Position numbers and translations under genes: made by a program
The notes under the pieces: generated by a model
What the model was told of the DNA's origin: nothing
What the model saw: only the letters and a program-made list of their open reading frames with translations
The model's database searches: none
Shown: one piece after another, positions 1 to 7,587 of the stretch
Position numbering within the stretch: the first letter of the stretch is position 1
Layout of the letters: the number at the start of each line of letters is the position of its first letter
NCBI RefSeq assembly: GCF_003201815.1
Contig: NZ_QJKB01000001.1
Coordinates: 496,001 to 560,000, forward strand
DNA length: 64,000 nucleotides
Source of the DNA: Undibacterium pigrum
Lineage (GTDB): Bacteria; Pseudomonadota; Gammaproteobacteria; Burkholderiales; Burkholderiaceae_D
Reading direction: 5' to 3'

Positions 1-654
1 CCTACGCTGGAGGACAGTAATAGCAGTACCTTCAATTTCTTTTCTACCAAAGGCCAATCGGTGAAAGTGGAAGAGATTTCTGATGTGACCCAGGAAGCGG
101 AATTCTGGATTTCTGTCAATGACCCACAAAGGGCAATAGAAATTCTTGAGCCTCAGGCCGATGTAGATCAGCCTGAGTCACCAGTGCCATGGCTATATTT
201 GCTGGACTTGTACCGAGTTACCGCCAGCAAAGAAAAATATGATGCCTTACGTGACCGTTTCATCGTCTTTTTCAATGCCAATATTCCAGAGTTTGAAACT
301 GACCCGGCAACTTTGCCAAGCAGACAGCTGGAAGATTTTGAGCATTTGATGAATCGTATTTGCCAGATGTGGAGCAGTCACGATATTCTGCCTTTTCTTG
401 AGAGTTTACTGGTCGATGACAGGGACGGCAAGCGCATGGGTTTTGAACTGCCAGTTTACCGCGATATCCTGCTATTGATTTCTGTGGCCAATGAGCTGGA
501 GAAAACGAACGCGTTTTCGGGGGCGGAAAGAAATCGTGGCTGGGCTAATGTCCCGGGTTTGCCAGTAGATGATGAGGCGCCGTCCGCTAAAGAGAACGAA
601 GCAGATTCGAACTTGATTAACTTCGAGACTATCGATTTTCCCAGGGAAAAATAA
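1..654 (+). CDS. FimV-like protein, C-terminal part (partial, 5' end outside window)
   Basis: The reading frame is open from base 1, so this is the 3' end of a longer gene; the GTG at 61 is only an internal codon. The visible 217 residues are acidic and soluble, with no membrane segment. An early stretch around EAEFWISVNDPQRAIEILEP reads like one TPR-type helical repeat. It is followed by a conserved-looking helical block (PWLYLLDLYRV, DRFIVFFNANIPEF) and a low-complexity acidic tail. Proteins with this C-terminal block occur in betaproteobacteria and are often labelled FimV or pilus-assembly related. I recognise it only by general resemblance and no catalytic motif is visible. It could instead be a regulator with a TPR tail. 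Confidence 0.5.
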   Translation, partial: PTLEDSNSSTFNFFSTKGQSVKVEEISDVTQEAEFWISVNDPQRAIEILEPQADVDQPESPVPWLYLLDLYRVTASKEKYDALRDRFIVFFNANIPEFETDPATLPSRQLEDFEHLMNRICQMWSSHDILPFLESLLVDDRDGKRMGFELPVYRDILLLISVANELEKTNAFSGAERNRGWANVPGLPVDDEAPSAKENEADSNLINFETIDFPREK

Positions 655-728
655 AGCAGCAATCTGCAAAAAAACTGGTCGCTTCCCTCCATGGGATGTG
701 ACCAGGCTAATTACAAAGGTGGAGACAT

Positions 729-1376
729 ATGATCAAGTTGTGCGGTTTTGCCGTCAGTAACTATTACAATAAAGTGAAATTGGCGTTGCTGGAAAAGGGA
801 ATTCCTTTTGAAGAACAACTGGTGTGGACAGACAGGTCGCCGACGCTTCTGGCGCATTCTCCCTTGGGAAAGGTGCCGTATATCGAGACTGAACATGGTT
901 CTTTATGTGAGTCCCAGGCAATTATCGATTATATAGAACATCGTTTTCCTGAACATTCACTGATGCCGGTTGATCCATATGCGGCAGCAAAATTGCGCGA
1001 ATTAATTACTTTCATTGAACTGCACCTCGAGTTGCCAGCCCGTGAATTGTATGCAGAAGCTTTCTTTGGCGGCAAAGTTAGCGACGAAGTCAAAGCCAAA
1101 GTAGAGAAACAGTTAGGGCGCAGTATTCCGGCGTTCGCCAGTCTGGCAAAATTTGATCCCTTTGTTGGCGGTAAAGAATTCACTTTGGCTGATTGTGCCG
1201 CGGTCGTGCATTTTCCTCTCGTGTCTATGGCGACCAAGATTATTTACGGCAGGGACTTTCTCGCGGAATTGCCTACGCGTGAATATGTGAAACACATATC
1301 CGAGCGACCAGCGATGCAAAAGGTCAACGCTGACCGTAAGGCAAATCAGGAACTGATGGCAACTCGCGGGAAATAA
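729..1376 (+). CDS. Glutathione S-transferase family protein
   Basis: A 215-residue cytosolic protein of standard GST length. Residues 1-78 form a thioredoxin-like glutathione-binding domain (start IKLCGFAVSNYYNKVKLALL; the cis-Pro loop GKVPYIE and the motif ESQAIIDYIE are clear). Residues 85-205 are the all-helical C-terminal domain with the typical FTLADCAAV segment. The Ser-Asn-Tyr-Tyr stretch near residue 10 lies where the catalytic Ser or Cys of the family sits. Start: ATG with a GGTGGAG ribosome site six bases upstream. It stands alone between the FimV-like gene and a phosphatase on the opposite strand. The substrate cannot be deduced; a detoxification or stress role is the family expectation. 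Confidence 0.88.
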   Translation: MIKLCGFAVSNYYNKVKLALLEKGIPFEEQLVWTDRSPTLLAHSPLGKVPYIETEHGSLCESQAIIDYIEHRFPEHSLMPVDPYAAAKLRELITFIELHLELPARELYAEAFFGGKVSDEVKAKVEKQLGRSIPAFASLAKFDPFVGGKEFTLADCAAVVHFPLVSMATKIIYGRDFLAELPTREYVKHISERPAMQKVNADRKANQELMATRGK

Positions 1377-1460
1377 GCGACACTGCCAGGTCAAAAACTG
1401 CTGGCGCAACATGCCGTAGATATCGCGAATATCGAGTACATTGCGCCAGTCTGCTCAGGC

Positions 1461-2261
1461 TTATACCGCTCTGCGCATTTTTTGTACCGTATAAGTTTTT
1501 GCCTGGGTAGGTGGATCAACCAGCTTGACGATGGCGAAGGTGCAATTGTCACCGCGACCACTGGCCCTGTCCCTTGCTTTCCGGATCAAAAATTCTGAAG
1601 CCTGACGCGGGCTGTTGGCCGCCACCGCAGCTGAAAGTTCATGATCTTCAAAATAATGCCAGAGACCATCTGAACATAGCAAAAAGCTGTCGTGCGCCTT
1701 TAGTGGTGCATGTTCACCAAACGTGATGTACGGTGCTGCCGTGCTTGAACCAAGCACATTGACAAGGATATTCGATAGCCTGTGAGTTTTGGCTTCTTCA
1801 GCAGTAATCTTGCCTTCATCGACCAATTTTTCTACATAGGAGTGGTCTTTGGTTTTTTCGGCGTAGTTCGGCCCATCAAAGCGGTACAGGCGCGAGTCGC
1901 CTACGTAGGCCCAGATGGCCTCTTGTTGCGGGGTAATAACTAATGCTACAACCGTGCTGTGTGGTTCTTTCTCAGAGGATACACCAGACAATTTAATGAC
2001 GGTGTGTGCTTCATTAACGATATTTTCCAGCAGGCTACGAACATCGTTTCCCGGGTAAAATTCATCAAATAATTGTTTTGCCGTGCGCACGACTTGCTCT
2101 GCGGCAAGTGCGCCACCGCTTTTGCCGCCCATACCATCTGCAATCACGGCCATAACATATCCTGGCGCGTGTGGAGCTGCAAAAAGTGCTGTGCGGTCTT
2201 GTTGTTCCTGTCTGTCGCCGATATGTTGTCCGGTTCCAGCTTCGATCTTATATTGGCTCAT
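1461..2261 (-). CDS. PP2C-family serine/threonine protein phosphatase
   Basis: A 266-residue single-domain PPM/PP2C phosphatase, Stp1/PrpC-like. The metal-binding motifs run in order: GDRQEQQDR near residue 15, ADGMGGKSGG near 42, YVGDSRLYRF near 118, CSDGLWHYFED near 196 and GRGDNCTFAIVKL near 235. All metal-binding Asp residues expected of an active enzyme are present. There is no signal peptide or membrane segment, so it is cytosolic. It would dephosphorylate Ser/Thr phosphoproteins; its cognate kinase is not in the window. Divergently oriented to the YdcH-type gene, with an 84-base shared upstream region. Confidence 0.92.
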   Translation of the reverse strand: MSQYKIEAGTGQHIGDRQEQQDRTALFAAPHAPGYVMAVIADGMGGKSGGALAAEQVVRTAKQLFDEFYPGNDVRSLLENIVNEAHTVIKLSGVSSEKEPHSTVVALVITPQQEAIWAYVGDSRLYRFDGPNYAEKTKDHSYVEKLVDEGKITAEEAKTHRLSNILVNVLGSSTAAPYITFGEHAPLKAHDSFLLCSDGLWHYFEDHELSAAVAANSPRQASEFLIRKARDRASGRGDNCTFAIVKLVDPPTQAKTYTVQKMRRAV

Positions 2262-2345
2262 ACGTCTTGGTAGATTAAACTAACGGGATAAACCCAAAAA
2301 TGGTCTTTCCTTAATTAAACTTTATTTTACTGCAACCAGAAGACT

Positions 2346-2546
2346 ATGAGCCACCCAGAACAAATACTACAACGCATTATCGAGCTCGAGGTTGAACATA
2401 GAGACCTGGATGTGGTAATCGAGACCCTGATTAAAGATCCCTGCCACGATGAACTGCAACTGCGTCGTCTGAAAAAACGAAAACTACAGTTAAAAGATCA
2501 TATTACTTTGTTAAGAATGCAGCTGACGCCAGATGTCCCTGCCTAA
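2346..2546 (+). CDS. YdcH family protein (DUF465)
   Basis: A 66-residue, strongly charged, predicted coiled-coil protein. It has the family pattern of an N-terminal helix (ILQRIIELEVEHRDLD), a short turn with DPCHDELQLRRLKKRKLQLKD, and a second helix. The length fits DUF465/YdcH exactly. The function of the family is unknown. It lies 48 bases upstream of the DinG-type helicase and could share a transcript. The two features that identify it are the Leu/Arg/Lys-rich LKKRKLQLKD segment and its size. Confidence 0.85.
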   Translation: MSHPEQILQRIIELEVEHRDLDVVIETLIKDPCHDELQLRRLKKRKLQLKDHITLLRMQLTPDVPA

Positions 2547-2594
2547 TTATCCACTTTTTCCACGTCTTTGTAGTTAGTTTCTGATTGCCTCATT

Positions 2595-4592
2595 TTGACT
2601 GAATCACTTGCCACACCGAATGCAACAGGCATTCATGACACTGAAGTAGAACATATTTTTGGCTTGACCGGACCGTTAAGTGCATCGATAAAGGGGTACC
2701 GCCCTCGTCAAGCGCAAACAGAAATGGCTAAAGCCATTGCCGATGCCATTGCCGGGCAAAAGACTTTGCTGGCAGAGGCAGGCACGGGCACAGGCAAAAC
2801 ATATGCCTATCTTACTCCCGCATTATTGTGGGGTGGTAAGGTCATCGTTTCTACTGGCACCAAAAATTTGCAGGATCAATTGTTTTTGCGCGATATACCA
2901 ACGATACGCAAGGTATTGAAGGCGCCGGTGTCAATTGCCTTGCTCAAAGGCAGGGCAAATTACCTCTGCCACTATCATCTTGAGAGAACAATACAAAATG
3001 GCCGGCTCAGTTCTCGTGAAGATGTGGGATATTTGCGCGATATAGGCCGTTTCATTAAAACAACAATGACTGGCGACAAGGCAGAACTGTCACGTGTGCC
3101 AGAGAATGCCTCGGTATGGAGCCTGGTGACTTCGACCAAGGATACCTGCATGGGATCGGAGTGCCAGTATTACCAGGACTGTTTTGTCATGAAGGCGCGT
3201 AAAGAGGCGCAGCAGGCCGACGTGGTCGTGGTCAACCACCATTTGTTTTTTGCCGATGTCGCCTTGAAAGATACTGGTATAGCGGAGCTTTTGCCATCTG
3301 CCAATACAGTGATCTTTGATGAGGCGCATCAGTTGCCAGAAACAGCTACGCTGTTTTTTGGCGACACGGTATCTACCTCGCAAGTACTGGAGCTGTGTCG
3401 CGACGTACAGGCAGAAGGTTTATCGCATGCCCGCGATGGGGCAGAGTGGTCCAAGCTGGTTGCACCTGTCGAGCGGGCTGCACGTGATTTGCGCCTGGCC
3501 TTCCCGCAAGATATTGTTCGCTATTCCATAGATCAGATTGCCCCTTCCAGTCCTTTCTTTGAAGCTCTGGACGCCTTGAAGGCCAGCATGGACGATATGA
3601 TTGCCGTGCTGGAGAAACAGGCTGAACGTGCCGAGACACTGGAGCAGTGCCGCGCTCGCGCCATTTTGCTGGCGGAGCAGTATGAAAAATGGAATGCCAC
3701 CGATGACGGTAAATCTGGCGACTATGTATTGTGGGTAGAGGCGTTCTCCACTTCTTTGCAATTGCATCGCACACCATTGTCGATTGCCCCCATTTTTAAC
3801 AAGCAACGTGAAGGCGTGCCGCGCACCTGGATTTTTACATCGGCCACGATGGCGGTGAAAAATGACTTCAGCCATTATGTCTCACAGATGGGCTTGTGGG
3901 ATCAGCCAGCACGCACCTGGCCCAGCCCTTTCAATTATCAGGAGCAGGGTTTCCTTTACGTGCCAAATGGCATGCCGCAACCAAACTCCTTTGGATATAT
4001 GGACGCAGTCATCGATGCGGCCTTACCCGTCATCGAAGCCGCCGGTGGCAAGACCTTCCTGTTGTGTACGACTTTAAAAGCGGTAAAGCATAGTGCTGAA
4101 CGTTTGCGTGATGAATTCCAGAAGCGCGGCCTGGATTTCCCCTTGTTCGTGCATGGCGATGCGGGCAGAACTGAATTGCTGGACCGCTTTCGCGCAGCAG
4201 GCAATGGCGTGTTGATTGGCAGTCAAAGTTTTTGGGAAGGTGTGGACGTGCGTGGTGATGCCTTATCCCTCGTCATCATCGACAAACTGCCATTTGCCCC
4301 ACCAGATGATCCGGTATTGTCCGCACGCATCGCAGCCATGGAAAAAAAAGGTTTGAATGGTTTTGTCCATCATCAGTTGCCGGAAGCGATTATCAATCTA
4401 AAACAGGGGGCTGGCCGCCTGATACGTGACGAGGGCGATAAAGGTGTATTGATGATTTGTGATCCACGCCTGATTTCAAAACCCTATGGCAAGCGCATCT
4501 GGCAAAGTCTGCCCAGTTTTGCACGCACGAGAGAGCTGGCAGATGTACAGGCGTTTTTTCAGAAAATAAAAACACCGCCTGAATCTGCTTAA
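2595..4592 (+). CDS. ATP-dependent DNA helicase, DinG/YoaA (XPD-like) family
   Basis: A 665-residue superfamily 2 helicase that would unwind DNA 5' to 3' in repair or in resolving R-loops and stalled forks. Walker A GTGTGKT is at 63-69 and the DEAH box at 242-245. Between them lie four cysteines (125, 185, 190, 196) spaced as in the XPD/DinG iron-sulfur domain. C-terminal motifs include IGSQSFWEGVDVRGD and the arginine-finger region QGAGRLIRDEGD. No exonuclease domain is fused at the N terminus. The start is a TTG without a clear ribosome site, the only reasonable start before the conserved YRPRQAQ Q-motif. Its last four bases overlap the end of the convergent histidine kinase gene. Confidence 0.92.
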   Translation: MTESLATPNATGIHDTEVEHIFGLTGPLSASIKGYRPRQAQTEMAKAIADAIAGQKTLLAEAGTGTGKTYAYLTPALLWGGKVIVSTGTKNLQDQLFLRDIPTIRKVLKAPVSIALLKGRANYLCHYHLERTIQNGRLSSREDVGYLRDIGRFIKTTMTGDKAELSRVPENASVWSLVTSTKDTCMGSECQYYQDCFVMKARKEAQQADVVVVNHHLFFADVALKDTGIAELLPSANTVIFDEAHQLPETATLFFGDTVSTSQVLELCRDVQAEGLSHARDGAEWSKLVAPVERAARDLRLAFPQDIVRYSIDQIAPSSPFFEALDALKASMDDMIAVLEKQAERAETLEQCRARAILLAEQYEKWNATDDGKSGDYVLWVEAFSTSLQLHRTPLSIAPIFNKQREGVPRTWIFTSATMAVKNDFSHYVSQMGLWDQPARTWPSPFNYQEQGFLYVPNGMPQPNSFGYMDAVIDAALPVIEAAGGKTFLLCTTLKAVKHSAERLRDEFQKRGLDFPLFVHGDAGRTELLDRFRAAGNGVLIGSQSFWEGVDVRGDALSLVIIDKLPFAPPDDPVLSARIAAMEKKGLNGFVHHQLPEAIINLKQGAGRLIRDEGDKGVLMICDPRLISKPYGKRIWQSLPSFARTRELADVQAFFQKIKTPPESA

Positions 4593-6538
4593 GTCGGTAT
4601 CCGTTGTAGTGGTAACCAGAGTGTGAAGCGCGTGCCAGCCGGATTCGAATTCCAGCTAACCCTGCCATCCAGTGCTCTGGCACGCCGTTGCTGGTTGTGC
4701 AAACCGCGGCCAGCAACGGCATCAAGGGCTTTGGCAACATCAAAGCCCTTGCCGTTGTCTGCGACAGTAACTTCCACACCATTTGCCATACCATCACTTA
4801 CCACTGCCGTGCTCAGTCTGACTTCGCTGGCCTGCGAGTGGCGCAATATATTTGCGATGCTTTCCTGCACGATACGCAGTATATGCAGGGCGCTTGATGG
4901 ATCTAGCCAGGTCAGGGTCGGCAACTCCTGTACTTCCCATAAGAGTACGATGCCCGTGCCCTCCAGACGCGGCTCCAGCCGGAAGCGTAGCGTTGCCAGC
5001 AATAGCAGCAAGTCTGCGGCGACTGGCTCCAGGGAATCTATCGTCAGTTTCAGATCATCCAGGCAGTCTTTCAGAATCTGAGACACCTTGCTATTGCTGA
5101 TGTCATGCCGGTCCACAGATCGTATGGCACTGATCAGTGACGACCCCAGGCCATCGTGCATGTCCTGCATCAGGCGTTGGCGTTCATCGCTGATTTGCTG
5201 CTGCAATTCAATCTCACGTAAGCGCTGATAACTTAATTCCAGCTCGGCTTCACGAACTTGCAAACGATGAGCCAGACTGGCATTCAATAATTCGACTTCC
5301 AGTATGGCATCGAGATAGCGTCGATACATCACAATACCGAAGATAGTGCAGGCGACAGCATTGGCATACGAACCAAGATACAAAGCCTCAGGGCTGATGA
5401 AATTATTTTGCAATAACCAGTCGGTAACGCCAAACAAAGTGCATATCCCTACGCCGATAGCGACTAATTGCCCATCCTGCGAGCGACGCCAGACATTTAG
5501 CCCGCCAATTAGTGCTACCGCTGCCCCCATCATTGCCGCAATCACATAGATCAGGGGAGTGACTTTCGGTGTATTTGGCAGCACGGCAAGTGCCGGGAGC
5601 GTCAATATGGCTATCAATACCGTCAAGCCAGTCAGGATGCGACTGAGCCAGATCAGTGGGTTGCCGTGCAGCAGTCGCAGATAAAAATGCACAGTAATGA
5701 CCAGCCAGAACAGGGAGTTGACAGTAAGCCAGGCAAACCAGTTGTTCGCGATCGGAAAACTCACGTAAAAGTGCAAGCCACGTAAAAAAGACGCAGCAGC
5801 GAGGCTGAAAAAAAGCAGGTAAGCAATATCATGTCTGCGCCTGAACCATACAAAAAGCGCGAATATGCCGACTGCAAGAAAGGCAGCGCTCAGCATGGCA
5901 GGCAATTCTTGTTGCAGCCATTGACGCACACTGTAGCGGCTACGCAATGCGTCAACGCTACCTACCCACACGGATGACATTGCTACCTGGCTTTTTGCTG
6001 AATGTTCAAGTCGTATCAGTATTTCTTTGGGTGAGGAGCCAGCGCTATCTTTCTCCAGAACTATCCATAGGGGAGTGCGGGTACTATTCCATAGCGGACC
6101 TTGTTGCTGCGCCCTGTGTATCAAATGTCCATCGGCATAGACGGCGATGCTGCCATCGGTTTTGATACGGCTGGCATATATTGCTAGCGGAGCAGCCTGA
6201 TCATGCAAGTCAGCAAGTGAAAGTCTGAGCCATGTAATTGAGGTGTCCGCATTACTGACTGTGCCAGATTTAGCCTGGCGCAATAGGGCAATGGGAAGTG
6301 CCAGTGGCAATGCCACTGTCTGCCAGGCAGTTGGCAGACTCTTGCTGTCTATGATAGGCGATGGGGGCGTCATGCCCGACCCATTTGTAAGCTGCCACTG
6401 TGCTTGCGTCAGATGTAAGGCTGATGCTGGTTTCTGCACGGTATCTGCTGACGCATACCAGACTGCTGCGACCATTAATAAACTGAGCAAAACGGTGAGC
6501 TGTATCTTCGCCGAAGAAAAACGGTCACTTCGCATCAT
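4589..6538 (-). CDS. Membrane sensor histidine kinase, NarX/LuxR-system type (HisKA_3)
   Basis: A 649-residue inner-membrane kinase. The N terminus has a signal/anchor helix (residues 12-30), then a roughly 150-residue periplasmic beta-rich domain resembling 7TMR-DISM extracellular domains. About seven hydrophobic helices follow (roughly residues 205-395), then a coiled coil. The HisKA_3 box RQRLMQDMHDGLGSS places the phospho-accepting His near residue 460. A HATPase_c domain follows with VQESIANILRHSQA, DNGKGFD and GRGLHNQQRRARALDG. It lies 63 bases downstream of the LuxR-type response regulator and almost certainly forms a two-component system with it. The signal is unknown; DISM sensors often bind small molecules or sense envelope conditions. 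The start is ATG-ATG with a weak ribosome site. Confidence 0.9.
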   Translation of the reverse strand: MMRSDRFSSAKIQLTVLLSLLMVAAVWYASADTVQKPASALHLTQAQWQLTNGSGMTPPSPIIDSKSLPTAWQTVALPLALPIALLRQAKSGTVSNADTSITWLRLSLADLHDQAAPLAIYASRIKTDGSIAVYADGHLIHRAQQQGPLWNSTRTPLWIVLEKDSAGSSPKEILIRLEHSAKSQVAMSSVWVGSVDALRSRYSVRQWLQQELPAMLSAAFLAVGIFALFVWFRRRHDIAYLLFFSLAAASFLRGLHFYVSFPIANNWFAWLTVNSLFWLVITVHFYLRLLHGNPLIWLSRILTGLTVLIAILTLPALAVLPNTPKVTPLIYVIAAMMGAAVALIGGLNVWRRSQDGQLVAIGVGICTLFGVTDWLLQNNFISPEALYLGSYANAVACTIFGIVMYRRYLDAILEVELLNASLAHRLQVREAELELSYQRLREIELQQQISDERQRLMQDMHDGLGSSLISAIRSVDRHDISNSKVSQILKDCLDDLKLTIDSLEPVAADLLLLLATLRFRLEPRLEGTGIVLLWEVQELPTLTWLDPSSALHILRIVQESIANILRHSQASEVRLSTAVVSDGMANGVEVTVADNGKGFDVAKALDAVAGRGLHNQQRRARALDGRVSWNSNPAGTRFTLWLPLQRIPT

Positions 6539-6601
6539 AAAGAGATAAAAGCAAAGTATACAGAATAGAATTTTGGGTGGTTGGACTTGGATGCATATAT
6601 C

Positions 6602-7315
6602 TCAGTCAAGTGACAAGCCAAGAGCCCTTGCTTCGTAGATAGCCTCAGTCCTGGATTTGACCTTGAGCTTGCTATATATCCGCCGCACAAATGCACGTAT
6701 CGTAAAAGGGGATAATTGCATTAGCTTGGCAATTTCATTGGCTGTAAAACCTTTGGTGATGAAGTCCAGCACTTCTTTTTCCCGCACGGATAGCAGACGT
6801 GAGGATTCAGTTGCTGGTTCTTGCATGCGGAAGTTTTCATTGCCGTCATTGCTGTTATGTCTGAAATGGGCCAGAACCTGTCTGGCGATGATAGGGCTTA
6901 TGGGGCTGCCACCATTGGCCAGGCTGCGTATTTCTATCGCCATTTTTGCGGGTGAGCTGTCTTTAAGCAGATAACCGGCGGCACCTGCTTCAATCGAGCG
7001 CATGACATGTGTTTCATCACCAAAATTAGTGCTGACCATGATGTTGCAGCTTGGCCAGCATGTACTTGCTGCTTTGATGATGTCTATACCAGAGCCATCC
7101 GGCAGGCCCAAATCAACAAGAAGTACATCGGCAGGTGGCCCTTCCAGCATGGCAAGACCAGCCAGACGCGTGCCAGCAATACCAACCAGGCGCATATCCT
7201 CAGCTTCCAGAACGGCCTGACTCAGAGCACTACAAAAATCGTGATCATCTTCGACGATCGCGACATGAATGGGGCCTGTTTCTGGACTGATACTTGTTGA
7301 TTGCATATGTGACAT
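6602..7315 (-). CDS. Response regulator, NarL/FixJ (LuxR) family
   Basis: Receiver domain followed by a LuxR-type helix-turn-helix. The acidic pocket is IVEDDHDF, the phospho-accepting Asp is in LLVDLGLPDGSG, and the conserved Lys is in LLKDSSP. The HTH at the C terminus reads SVREKEVLDFITKG, then NEIAKLMQLSPFTIRAFVRRI and KSRTEAI. It is the predicted partner of the histidine kinase just downstream. The frame is open to an ATG at 7351, but that lies only 11 bases downstream of a TTATAT box. ATGs at 7315 and 7306 fit the usual receiver N terminus better. None has a good ribosome site, so the start is uncertain. A 28-base palindrome lies 72 bases further upstream. Confidence 0.9.
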   Translation of the reverse strand: MSHMQSTSISPETGPIHVAIVEDDHDFCSALSQAVLEAEDMRLVGIAGTRLAGLAMLEGPPADVLLVDLGLPDGSGIDIIKAASTCWPSCNIMVSTNFGDETHVMRSIEAGAAGYLLKDSSPAKMAIEIRSLANGGSPISPIIARQVLAHFRHNSNDGNENFRMQEPATESSRLLSVREKEVLDFITKGFTANEIAKLMQLSPFTIRAFVRRIYSKLKVKSRTEAIYEARALGLSLD

Positions 7316-7386
7316 TGTACGACGTAAATGCACTACGTAGCTGTAGCACATTTGTTCTACATATAAGATTTGTTTGCATAATTACA

Positions 7387-7414
7387 CTGAACTCAGTTTA
7401 AAAACTGAGTTCAG
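7387..7414. promoter_or_regulatory. Perfect 13-bp inverted repeat upstream of the two-component operon
   Basis: The arms CTGAACTCAGTTT and AAACTGAGTTCAG are separated by AA, giving a 28-base near-perfect palindrome. No T-tract follows on either side, so it is not a terminator. It sits just upstream of a TTATAT box (7362-7367, minus strand) in front of the response regulator, where an operator would be expected. Autoregulation by the LuxR-type regulator is an inference. It could also form a cruciform. Confidence 0.5.
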
Positions 7415-7459
7415 GATTTATTCAGGATCCATGAATATCAGATACATGGGGAAAAACAA

Positions 7460-7519
7460 ATGCCTCGCAGCGAAAGCCTGACAGTCAAATCATTATTAGA
7501 TCAACCCCATAAAGCCTAA
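7460..7519 (+). CDS. Possible 19-residue small ORF directly before a terminator
   Basis: An ATG preceded by GGGGA seven bases upstream opens a 19-codon frame (MPRSESLTVKSLLDQPHKA) that ends three bases before a strong hairpin terminator. It is the only plus-strand reading frame in the intergenic region. No family is recognised and chance is a fair explanation, because the terminator also serves the minus-strand peptidase gene. Confidence 0.15.
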   Translation: MPRSESLTVKSLLDQPHKA

Positions 7520-7522
7520 TGC

Positions 7523-7556
7523 AAAAAGCCAGCACTGTTTCCAGTGCTGGCTTTTT
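7523..7556. terminator. Bidirectional rho-independent terminator
   Basis: A perfect 15-bp stem (AAAAAGCCAGCACTG, loop TTTC, CAGTGCTGGCTTTTT). It carries T-runs on both strands. It lies 31 bases past the stop of the minus-strand M13 peptidase gene and ends that transcript. Confidence 0.9.
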
Positions 7557-7587
7557 TACTTAATGCGGACTTAAAGAGTGGCAATGA

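Noticed and set aside
1415-1436. GATATCGCGAATATC-like symmetry after the GST gene
   Set aside because: Short imperfect symmetry with no T-run and no promoter nearby; within chance expectation.
3373-3875. Overlapping antisense frames inside the DinG-type helicase gene
   Set aside because: No domain resemblance, high Arg/Pro/Cys content, and full overlap with a coding sequence carrying all helicase motifs.
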